Notes under the pieces: model-generated
The model's input: the letters and a program-made list of their open reading frames with translations, nothing else
What the model was told of the DNA's origin: nothing
The model's database searches: none
Part shown: piece after piece, positions 18,406 through 25,523 of the stretch
Layout: every line of letters starts with the position of its first letter
How positions within the stretch are numbered: the first letter of the stretch is position 1
Made by a program: the position numbers and the translations under genes
Assembly: GCA_943331295.2 (NCBI GenBank)
Contig: CALQLA020000008.1
Span: 62,001 to 126,000, forward strand
Direction: 5' to 3'
DNA length: 64,000 nucleotides
From: Bordetella parapertussis
Lineage (GTDB): Bacteria; Pseudomonadota; Gammaproteobacteria; Burkholderiales; Casimicrobiaceae

Positions 18406-19500
18406 GTGGAAAAATTGCGCGTGGGGATCGTAGGTGCGGACGCGAAGGGACAGGGCTGGGCGCCGCTTGCGCACTTTCCGGCCTTGCGCGCGCTGCCCGA
18501 GTACGAGATCGCGGCGCTTTGCACCGCGCACCACGAGACGGCAAGCGCGGCCTCCGCGCGCTACGGCGTGGCCACCGCGTACCACGATTACCGCGCGCTG
18601 GTCGCGAACCCCGACATCGACGTCGTGTCGGTGGTGGTGCGCGCGCCGAATCATCACGCCGTCGTGATGGCCGCGCTCGCCGCGGGCAAGCACGTCTACT
18701 GCGAGTGGCCCCTGGGCGTCGACAGCGCGCAGGCGGAGGCGATGGCGGCGCTCGCGCAGGCGAAGGGCGTGCGCGCCGTGGTGGGACTGCAGGCGCGCTG
18801 CGACCCCGTGCTGCGCTACGTGCGCGACCTCGTCGCCCAGGGCTACGTCGGCGACGTTCTCGCCGTGACGATGGCGATGCTGACCGGCGCGCCGTCCGAG
18901 CGCCCGCGCTCGCGCGCATGGGAGAACCGGGTGGAGGGCGGCGTGTCGGCGCTCACGATTCGGGGCATCCACTCGCTCGATGCGATGTGCCTGTGCGTGG
19001 GCGAGCTTGCGGAAGTGTCCGGCCACCTGTCCACGCAGGTCAGGCAGTGGCGGATCACCGACACCGGCGAAACGGTCGACGTGCACACGCCCGACAACGT
19101 GATCGTCCGCGGCACGCTGCGCGGCGGGGGCGTGGTCAGCGCGCACATCGCGACGCTGCCCTCCACCGCGCCCGGATTCCGGATGGAGATCTTCGGCAGC
19201 GAGGGCACGCTGCACGTGGCCACGCCGGGCGCGCCGCAGCGCGACGGCAACGCCCTTTCCGGCGCCAAGGGCCGGGCCGCGCTGGCCCCGATGGAAATTC
19301 CTCCGGCCTACGGCGAGGTGCCGCCGGAAACGCCGGCCGGCCCGCCCAACAACGTCGCCCACCTGTACCGCCGACTGGCGAACGCGATCCGCGACAAGCG
19401 CCCGGTCGAGCCGGATTTCGCCGCCGCGGTGCAACGACACCAGCTCATCGACGCGATCCGCAGGTCGTCGGACGAAGGGACCGCGATCGCGCTGTCGTAA
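18406..19500 (+). CDS. Gfo/Idh/MocA family NAD(P)-dependent oxidoreductase
   Basis: This 364-residue protein has a Rossmann domain starting VGIVGADAKGQGWAPLAHFPAL. It is followed by the family signatures SVVVRAPNHHAVVMAALAAGKHVYCEWPLG (the EKP-like catalytic motif here reads EWP) and the C-terminal beta domain with RGIHSLDAMCLCVGE and MEIFGSEGTL. A GTG at 18406 is preferred because GAGGAG lies before it; ATG at 18385 in the same frame is an alternative. The family oxidises or reduces sugars, inositols and related alcohols; the substrate cannot be read from the sequence. It is divergent from a Bug receptor, a common pairing of import and catabolism. Confidence 0.88.
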   Translation: MEKLRVGIVGADAKGQGWAPLAHFPALRALPEYEIAALCTAHHETASAASARYGVATAYHDYRALVANPDIDVVSVVVRAPNHHAVVMAALAAGKHVYCEWPLGVDSAQAEAMAALAQAKGVRAVVGLQARCDPVLRYVRDLVAQGYVGDVLAVTMAMLTGAPSERPRSRAWENRVEGGVSALTIRGIHSLDAMCLCVGELAEVSGHLSTQVRQWRITDTGETVDVHTPDNVIVRGTLRGGGVVSAHIATLPSTAPGFRMEIFGSEGTLHVATPGAPQRDGNALSGAKGRAALAPMEIPPAYGEVPPETPAGPPNNVAHLYRRLANAIRDKRPVEPDFAAAVQRHQLIDAIRRSSDEGTAIALS

Positions 19501-19769
19501 CGCGCGCGAACGACCGCCTCGACGCGGCAGCACCGCGGGCCCGCGACGCGCCTGCGGGAGAGCCGCCTCGCCCCGCGATTCGATCGCGCTTTCGGGCCGG
19601 CGGACGCTGCCGCAGGATTGCGCGGTCTGCAACCGCCGCCGCTTGAAAACCGCGGCGGAACCTATGGAGTACGTCCTGCGATCGCCGGAACGCCCGGCGC
19701 GGATCCGGTGCGCTGAACGCGCTTCCCGCCTTCGGGCCGACCACCGACATTTGCGGAGCCATCGTCGAC

Positions 19770-20285
19770 ATGATCTTCGGCGTCGCGATGATGAAGAACG
19801 AGGAGGACGTCGCCTATCACACGGTCAGGCACATGATCGGCCAGGGCGTCACGCACTTCGTCATCGCCGGCAACCTGTCGACCGACAGGATGCGCGCCGC
19901 GGTGACCGACGCCATCGCGGAAAGCCGGAACGTCGTGGGCCTCATCTTCGAGGACGCGAACGCCGCGTACTACCAGTCGGAAAAGATGACCGGCCTTGCC
20001 CGGTTTGCCGGCGACGACCACGCATTTCATGGCGGATACGCAACGCACGCCAGCGAGTCGTCATGGTCGGCGCGATACCACAGCGCGTTCACGTGCGCCG
20101 CCTGGAAGACGTCGATCCACACGTTGACTTCCCATGTGATCGCGCCCCGCGCCAGGAACCGCCGGATGCTCGCGAGGTTGCGCTCCATGAATTCCGCGAC
20201 GAAGGCGCGCTTGAGCATGATGAAGCCGCCGAGGAAGTTCCACCGCACGGATTCCGCCAGTTGCTCGCGGCTGTATGCGTCCTGA
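19770..20285 (+). pseudogene. Truncated family 2 glycosyltransferase fused to antisense sequence
   Basis: The first 75-80 codons read IFGVAMMKNEEDVAYHTVRH, GVTHFVIAGNLSTDRM, and YYQSEKMTGLARF. This is the start of a glycosyltransferase family 2 domain of the kind that begins with a conserved (R/N)xE and uses a YYQ...KM loop before its DxD motif. The catalytic acidic motif and the rest are missing. From about 20020 onward the frame runs antisense through the 3' part of the HtrL-like gene and ends at 20285 with no recognisable sequence. GGAGCC precedes the ATG. It is most likely a remnant left by a deletion that joined two once-separate genes tail to tail. Confidence 0.65.
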
Positions 20286-20731
20286 TGGCAGCCGCCGACG
20301 ACCACGTCGTACCTCGGGTCGTGCGCGAGGCGCTGTAACCGGTCGTACGTCGGGCCCGGATGCCTGAAGACCTTGTTGACGCCGGCGTCCAGCCACATCA
20401 GGTCCCCGTCCGCGTACGGCAGCGCCCGGGCCAGGAACTCGACCTTCGTGTTCATCAGCGCGAGATACTCCAGCGTGTCCTTGTCCGCGTTCCGGAACGG
20501 CGGCAGCGCAGGACGGCTGCCGACGATCTCGTTGTAGATCGCCAGTTCGCCAATGGGCACCCTGAGCACCCGGCGCACGTTCGCGTCCCGGACCCGCGGA
20601 TGGAAATGCTCGTCGGCGAACACGACCAGCTCGTCGCCGAGGTGCCTCGCCAGCACGTCGAAATCCCGGAGCAGCCGGTCCCCGACCGCGTCGCCGTCGG
20701 CGTAGACCTTGTACAGCGCCGTGACGAACAT
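20027..20731 (-). CDS. HtrL/YibB-type (WlaTC) putative glycosyltransferase
   Basis: This 234-residue cytoplasmic protein starts MFVTALYKVYADGDAVGDR and contains LVVFADEHFHPRVR, MNTKVEFLARAL, the acidic LMWLDAGVNKVF motif and a WNFLGGFIMLKR segment. The order and the DxG-type metal motif match the HtrL_YibB/WlaTC family, thought to transfer sugars in surface polysaccharide synthesis. AGGGAGGGGA precedes the ATG at 20731. It lies next to the fragment of another glycosyltransferase on the opposite strand, which suggests that a larger polysaccharide locus was here and has been eroded. The C-terminus may be slightly short because of that junction. Confidence 0.72.
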   Translation of the reverse strand: MFVTALYKVYADGDAVGDRLLRDFDVLARHLGDELVVFADEHFHPRVRDANVRRVLRVPIGELAIYNEIVGSRPALPPFRNADKDTLEYLALMNTKVEFLARALPYADGDLMWLDAGVNKVFRHPGPTYDRLQRLAHDPRYDVVVGGCHQDAYSREQLAESVRWNFLGGFIMLKRAFVAEFMERNLASIRRFLARGAITWEVNVWIDVFQAAHVNALWYRADHDDSLACVAYPP

Positions 20732-20969
20732 TCCCCTCCCTCTCCGTTCGATGCGGCATGCGCGACACCGGGATCGCGGCGACCGCGGCAGCGCGCGCGC
20801 CGGCGGTCGCATGATAGGTCCCCGTCGGCGCGCCGGGCAAGGCGCGCCGGGTCCGCGACCCCGCCCGGGAATGACGAACGGGACCGTCCCGAAAGCGGTG
20901 CCGTTGGGAACACGCGGCCCGCCGATCTGGTAACGTCGCAGACTTCCGCCACTTTCCGGGTCCCGAGCC

Positions 20970-21950
20970 ATGACCGGCACGATGCTGAAACAATGCCTGC
21001 TGACGTTCCTTGCCGCGTGCCTGCTGCCCCTCGCGGCACTCGCGCAGGGCACCTATCCCGACCGGCCGGTCAAGCTCGTCGTCCCGTTCGCGCCCGGCGG
21101 CGTGACGGACACCAGCGGCCGCCTGATCGCCGAAGCGCTGGGCAAGCGCCTCGGCCAGACGGTGATCGTCGAGAACAAGGCCGGCGCCTCCGGCAACATC
21201 GGCACGCTGGGGGTCGTCAACGCGGCGCCCGACGGCTACACGCTGGTGCTGGGCTTCGACGGCACGCTGGTGATCAACCCGCACGTGTTCAGCCCGTTCC
21301 CGTTCGACCCGCAGAAGGATCTCGCGCCGGTGGGCAAGATCGGCGACGCCACGCTCATCATCGTCGCGCATCCGTCGCTGCCGGCCCGGACCCTGCAGGA
21401 GCTGATCGCCTACTCGAAGAAGGAAGCCAAGGGCGTGTCCTACGGCACCTCGGGCGTCGGCGGCACGCCGCACATCGCCGGGGAACTGCTGAACCAGCAG
21501 ACCGGCTCCAATCTCGTCCACGTGCCGTACAAGGGCGGCGGGCAGGCGCTGGGCGACGCGCTCGGCGGCAACATCCCGCTGGTCTACACGGCGGTCGCGG
21601 GCGCCCACCAGTACGTGAAGTCGGGCAAGCTCGTCGCCATCGCGGTGTCGAGCGCGAAGCGGTCGAGCTCGCTGCCCGACGTCCCCACGTTCATCGAAAG
21701 CGGCGTGGCCGGCTTCGACGTCAGCTCGTGGGTCGGCATCCTCGCGCCGGCGCAGACGCCGCGCCCCATCATCGACCGGCTCAACCGCGAGTTGAATGCG
21801 GTGCTGGCGAGTCCCGAGATCGTCGAAAAGCTCGACACGCTCGGCATCGCCGCGACGCCGGGGACGCCCGAAGCTTTCGGCGCCCAGATCAGGGCCGACC
21901 TCGCGAAGTACGGCAAGGTGGTGAAGGCCGCCGGCATCAAGGCCGAGTAG
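20970..21950 (+). CDS. Bug/TctC-family periplasmic receptor 2
   Basis: This 326-residue receptor has a signal peptide ending LLPLAALAQG and the full set of TctC markers: YPDRPVKLVVPFAPGGVTD, VIVENKAGASGNIG, APDGYTLVLG, YGTSGVGGTPHIAGELL and HVPYKGGGQALGDALGG, with the C-terminal helix ending KAAGIKAE. It would bind a small organic acid in the periplasm. There is no neighbouring permease. It is convergent with the hypothetical gene that ends the folE-BLUF operon, with a 15-base gap. Confidence 0.94.
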   Translation: MTGTMLKQCLLTFLAACLLPLAALAQGTYPDRPVKLVVPFAPGGVTDTSGRLIAEALGKRLGQTVIVENKAGASGNIGTLGVVNAAPDGYTLVLGFDGTLVINPHVFSPFPFDPQKDLAPVGKIGDATLIIVAHPSLPARTLQELIAYSKKEAKGVSYGTSGVGGTPHIAGELLNQQTGSNLVHVPYKGGGQALGDALGGNIPLVYTAVAGAHQYVKSGKLVAIAVSSAKRSSSLPDVPTFIESGVAGFDVSSWVGILAPAQTPRPIIDRLNRELNAVLASPEIVEKLDTLGIAATPGTPEAFGAQIRADLAKYGKVVKAAGIKAE

Positions 21951-21965
21951 CCGCGGCGGACGCCG

Positions 21966-22415
21966 TCACCAGCCGAGATCGAACCAGCTCGCTCCGAGAA
22001 ACGGGTTCGATTCGTCGCGCGCCGTGTCCTTGCGCATCGCCGCGTCCTGCTTGCCGCGATATGCGCTGATCGCGGCCTCCGACGACTTGGGCTGCGACTC
22101 GGGATGCAGGCGCGCGTAGGTGTCGTTCTCCTGCGGACCGCCGATGAAGATCCGGTCCTTCGCCGCATCCGGATAGACGAAGAATTTCTTCCCGTTCCGC
22201 TGGAGCGGCCGCATCTTGCCGGGCGGCAGGTCCCGCATCCAGTCGCGCTGGACCGGTGACGCAACGACGAGCACCTTGAAGCCGGCCGCCAGCAACGCGG
22301 CCTCGTCGACGGCCGGCGCCGCTGCGCTTGCGCGACCGGACGCGGCAGCCGCCAGCGCCGAAGCGCAGAGGGCCGCCAGCAGGTGCCGTCGGCGGGAATT
22401 GTGGGTCTCATGCAT
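21966..22415 (-). CDS. Exported hypothetical protein, last gene of the folE operon
   Basis: This 149-residue protein has an Arg-rich, Ala-rich signal peptide (RRRHLLAALCASALAAAASG). The mature part (AGFKVLVVASPVQRDWMRDL, KKFFVYPDAAKDRIFIGGPQ and a charged C-terminal helix) belongs to no family I recognise. Its ATG lies inside the last codons of the carbonic anhydrase gene (8-base overlap), so the two are translated together and it belongs to the folE-BLUF-carbonic anhydrase unit. A periplasmic role is likely; a function is not proposed. Confidence 0.75.
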   Translation of the reverse strand: MHETHNSRRRHLLAALCASALAAAASGRASAAAPAVDEAALLAAGFKVLVVASPVQRDWMRDLPPGKMRPLQRNGKKFFVYPDAAKDRIFIGGPQENDTYARLHPESQPKSSEAAISAYRGKQDAAMRKDTARDESNPFLGASWFDLGW

Positions 22416-23121
22416 GGGAGTTCGATCCTTTTGGGGTTGCGCCGACTGCGATCGTGCCAGGTGTGCCCCCGGGGGGACGCTGGAGCGCCGCGAGCGCCGC
22501 CCCGTACGCGGCGGGAATCTCGTCGGCGCAGGTGGCGGTCAGCTCGAGGTCGCGGACGAGACCGTTCTTCAGGCCGTAGATCCAGCCGTGCACGGCGAGT
22601 TGCTGGCCGCGCTGCCACGCGTCGCGAACGACGGTGGTCCGGCAGACGTTGACGACCTGCTCGATCACGTTTAGCTCGCACAGGCGATCGATCCGCTCCG
22701 GCTCGCCCGCCACGGCGCCCACCCGCGCGGCGTGCTTCGAATGCACGTCCTGGACGTGGTGCAGCCAGTTGTCCGCCAGCCCGACGCGGCGGTTCTGCAG
22801 CGCCGCCGACACCCCGCTGCAGCCGTAGTGGCCGCAGACGATGATGTGCTCGACCTGCAGCACGTCGACGGCGAACTGCGTCACCGACAGGCAGTTCAAG
22901 TCGCTGTGGACGACGACGTTGGCGATATTGCGGTGGACGAACAGCTCGCCCGGCAGCAGGCCGACGATCTCGTTCGCGGGGACGCGACTGTCGGCGCAGC
23001 CGATCCAGAGGTAGCGCGGCCGCTGCTGCCGCGACAGCCGGGCGAAGAACTCCGGGTCAGACCTCGATATGCGCTCCGACCAGACACGGTTGTTCTCGAA
23101 GAGATCGGCGAGCGCGGTCAT
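22408..23121 (-). CDS. can: Beta-class carbonic anhydrase (first copy)
   Basis: This 237-residue zinc enzyme interconverts CO2 and bicarbonate. Metal ligands C42, D44 (in GCADSR), H98 and C101 (in CGHYGCSG) are present, as is the R46 partner of the Asp. The length and the HRNIANVV and VHGWIYGLKNGLV segments match the E. coli Can type. A low-complexity Gly/Pro tail of about 20 residues follows the core. It sits third in the folE-BLUF-can-hypothetical operon, 11 bases after the BLUF gene. A second, different beta-carbonic anhydrase is at 47955-48569. Confidence 0.95.
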   Translation of the reverse strand: MTALADLFENNRVWSERISRSDPEFFARLSRQQRPRYLWIGCADSRVPANEIVGLLPGELFVHRNIANVVVHSDLNCLSVTQFAVDVLQVEHIIVCGHYGCSGVSAALQNRRVGLADNWLHHVQDVHSKHAARVGAVAGEPERIDRLCELNVIEQVVNVCRTTVVRDAWQRGQQLAVHGWIYGLKNGLVRDLELTATCADEIPAAYGAALAALQRPPGGTPGTIAVGATPKGSNSHA

Positions 23122-23132
23122 GCGCGAGAGCG

Positions 23133-23561
23133 CTAGGCGCCGCGGCTCACCACCGACGCGGTCGCCATCAGTTCGTCGAGCAGCGCCATCGTCGCGTGGC
23201 CGGACGACAGGAAGGGATTGAGCTCGGCCCGGCGCGAATACTTGAGCAGCAGCGTCGGGTTGACCTTCGCGATGTTGACCTGCCCCATCGTCCAGGCGCC
23301 GAAGCGCCGCTCGCGGATTTCCTCGTAGCTGAGGATGCGCGGCTTCAGGTGGCGGTCGTCGCGGACGATCGTGTTGTAGAGGTCGCAGACCTCGTCGCGC
23401 CCGCCTTCCAGCACCTGGATGAAGAGGTCGCCGGAATAGCAGAGGATTCCGGTGACCCCGAGCTTGGGATTGTTGGCGCGGGACTGCCGCATGATCGAGT
23501 CGAGGACCCCGGCGTCGAGCGGCACGGTGGCGCGGCTGGCGTAGAGCAGGCGAACGAGCAT
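23133..23561 (-). CDS. Stand-alone BLUF blue-light sensor
   Basis: This 142-residue protein is a single BLUF domain binding FAD. All signature residues line up with the AppA numbering shifted by 14: Y7 (LLYASRA), N31 (NNPKLGVTGIL), Q49 (LFIQVLEG), W90 and M92 (FGAWTMGQ). This gives the Tyr-Gln hydrogen-bond switch needed for the photocycle. There is no output domain, so it must signal through a partner protein, as PixD and similar short BLUF proteins do. The start is 7 bases after folE, and carbonic anhydrase follows after 11 bases, so it is in the middle of an operon. Confidence 0.95.
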   Translation of the reverse strand: MLVRLLYASRATVPLDAGVLDSIMRQSRANNPKLGVTGILCYSGDLFIQVLEGGRDEVCDLYNTIVRDDRHLKPRILSYEEIRERRFGAWTMGQVNIAKVNPTLLLKYSRRAELNPFLSSGHATMALLDELMATASVVSRGA

Positions 23562-23568
23562 GGCGGCC

Positions 23569-24285
23569 TCAGTCGTGGGTCAGGTTGATGAGCGACAGGA
23601 ACTCGCGGCGCAGCGTGGAATTCTTGAGGAACGAGCCGCGCATGACGCTGTTGACCATCTTGGTCCGGTCGTCCTTGACGCCGCGCCAGTGCATGCAGAA
23701 GTGATCCGCTTCCATGACCACCGCAAGCCCGTCCGGGCTCACCTTGTTCATCAGCAGGTCGGCCATCTGCGCGATCGCCTCCTCCTGGATCTGGGGCCGG
23801 CCCATGATCCATTCGGCGAGCCGCGAGTACTTGGACAGGCCGATCAGGTTCGAGTGCTCGTTGGGCATCACGCCGATCCACAGCCGCCCGAGGATCGGGC
23901 AGAAGTGGTGGCTGCAGGCGCTGCGGACGGTGATCGGGCCGACGATCATCAGCTCGTTCAGGTGCTCCGCGTTCGGGAACTCCGTGACCGCCGGCGGCGG
24001 CACGTAGCGCCCGCGGAACACCTCGGTGAGGTACATCTTGGCGACGCGGCGGGCCGTCTCCTGCGTGTTGTGGTCGCTCTCGGTGTCGATCACGAGGCTC
24101 TCGAGGACGCCGCGCATCTTGCCCTCGAGCTCTTCCTGCAGGAGTTCGAGGTCGCCCGGCTGCAGGAACGCGGCGATGTTGTCGTTGGCGTGGAAGCGCT
24201 GGCGCGATTCCAGGATCCGCGCGCGAATCCGCGCCGAGACGGGACCGCCCGGACCTGCCGCGGCTTTCTTGGAAGGATCGCTCAT
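23569..24285 (-). CDS. folE: GTP cyclohydrolase I
   Basis: This 238-residue enzyme converts GTP to 7,8-dihydroneopterin triphosphate, the entry to folate and pterin synthesis. The zinc site is complete (C124 and H127 in SACSHHFCP, C197 in DHFCMHW), along with QE in DHNTQETARRVAKMY and the LIGLSKYSRL helix. The N-terminal 35 residues are a charged extension. It is the first gene of the operon with BLUF and carbonic anhydrase. A perfect hairpin lies 22 bases before its start, with TAGAAT, a good -10 hexamer, further upstream at 24370-24365 on this strand. No -35 match is visible, which would suit an activator-dependent promoter. Confidence 0.95.
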   Translation of the reverse strand: MSDPSKKAAAGPGGPVSARIRARILESRQRFHANDNIAAFLQPGDLELLQEELEGKMRGVLESLVIDTESDHNTQETARRVAKMYLTEVFRGRYVPPPAVTEFPNAEHLNELMIVGPITVRSACSHHFCPILGRLWIGVMPNEHSNLIGLSKYSRLAEWIMGRPQIQEEAIAQMADLLMNKVSPDGLAVVMEADHFCMHWRGVKDDRTKMVNSVMRGSFLKNSTLRREFLSLINLTHD

Positions 24286-24307
24286 GCGCTCAAGGCCTCT
24301 CGAACCG

Positions 24308-24328
24308 CCGCGGCCCGGAAGGCCGCGG
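24308..24328 (-). promoter_or_regulatory. Hairpin in the folE leader
   Basis: CCGCGGCC, a five-base loop and GGCCGCGG form a perfect 8-bp inverted repeat in the leader of the folE operon, ending 22 bases before the start codon and just downstream of a TAGAAT hexamer. It could be an operator or an RNA hairpin that affects translation. There is no T-run, so a simple intrinsic terminator is unlikely. Confidence 0.5.
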
Positions 24329-24438
24329 TCGGAGTGACACCGAACCGGATGGGACGACGTGACCGATTCTAGCAGCAGCGGCGCCCGCGCCCTCGCGCGC
24401 GAGGGGGTCCGCCGGCGCGACGGCCCGCCGGCAACGCG

Positions 24439-25425
24439 TCAGAACGAGCCGGCGAGCGTCAGCGCGACGAACGGCGAGGCGTTGTAGTCGGACGAGTACA
24501 GCGTGTTGCCGTTCGGATCGCGCACCTTCAGCGTGCCCGCCACCACCGCGCCGGCGTACAGGTCGAGCCGGCCCGACGCGCCCAGCTTGCGCGTCAGCCG
24601 CGCGAACAGCGGGATGCCCTGGTTCTGGCCAATACCATTCGCGTTGGGTCCGGAATCCTTCAACCGGAACCGGTACTCGCGATAGGTGCCGCCGCCCGCC
24701 AGCTCCCAGTTGTCGTCGATCGCGTAGGAGAGTTCCAGCCCGGCGCCGCCGGCCGGCCCGGCCTGGAACGGGTTGGACAGCCGCCACTTGTCGTCGATCT
24801 GCCAGTTAACGATGAGGAACGGAAACACCTTGGTCTCGTCGATCTGGCGGAAGATGCCGGCGCCCAGACCGAGGACCAGCTTGGGCGAGAACACTTTCGT
24901 CGCACCCACCACCGCGCCGAAGTTCTGCGAGCCGCCGCTGGCACCGGTCTCGGCATCCCACTCGAACTGCGGCGAGACGAAGAGGCCAAGGTCGGGCTGG
25001 ACCTGGTAGCGCACGTTGGCGCCGACGCTCGGCCGGTTGATCGTGCTCCACGGCGCCTCGCCGCCGAATGCCGCCGGCGACGAGAACGACCAGCGCTCGT
25101 ACTGGTAGCCGACGTTGATGCCGACCGTCCACTCGGGGCTTACCTGCCGCGACAGCGAGCCGCTGGCGATCACGCCCGACCACCGGAACGACCCGCCGCT
25201 GCTGTCGAGGTCGGCGTCGAACGTCGTGATGCCGGTGACAGCGGCGGAACTCGTGACCGCATTGGGCCGCGCGGCCTGGGCCTGCGCGCCGCCCGGCTGC
25301 AGTGCCACGACGGCAGCGGCAAGGGCGACGGCCGCGGCCGACACGCGTGCCGCGGTTCGCGACGACGGCACGGCAACATCGGACAGTGCGGGCGACGGGG
25401 GCGTCGCGGTCGGGGCGGCATGCAT
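24439..25425 (-). CDS. Outer-membrane beta-barrel protein (DUF6268-like)
   Basis: This 328-residue protein has a long signal peptide (to about residue 50, GGAQAQA). The mature part is made of alternating aromatic/polar strands such as WSGVIASGSLSRQVSPEW, VGINVGYQYERW, LGLFVSPQFEW and WELAGGGTYREYRF, ending in the terminal Phe (TLAGSF) typical of BAM-assembled barrels. The pattern fits the DUF6268 outer-membrane family, whose role is not known. ATG at 25425 follows GGAGGAG; the frame is open far upstream but that part is antisense-like. It lies downstream of the Ig/beta-propeller lipoprotein with a gap of about 100 bases. Confidence 0.78.
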   Translation of the reverse strand: MHAAPTATPPSPALSDVAVPSSRTAARVSAAAVALAAAVVALQPGGAQAQAARPNAVTSSAAVTGITTFDADLDSSGGSFRWSGVIASGSLSRQVSPEWTVGINVGYQYERWSFSSPAAFGGEAPWSTINRPSVGANVRYQVQPDLGLFVSPQFEWDAETGASGGSQNFGAVVGATKVFSPKLVLGLGAGIFRQIDETKVFPFLIVNWQIDDKWRLSNPFQAGPAGGAGLELSYAIDDNWELAGGGTYREYRFRLKDSGPNANGIGQNQGIPLFARLTRKLGASGRLDLYAGAVVAGTLKVRDPNGNTLYSSDYNASPFVALTLAGSF

Positions 25426-25523
25426 CGTGGTCTCCTCCAGCGCGTTGAATCTCACTCGGCGCGAATCATACACGGCGGGCGCCCCGCCGTGCATGCCTGC
25501 GACTTGCCGGAGGCCGCCCGGGG

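Noticed and set aside
20732-20969. Possible gene between the HtrL-like gene and Bug receptor 2
   Set aside because: Short open frames here are Arg/Pro-rich without ribosome-binding sites; it is probably a promoter region only.
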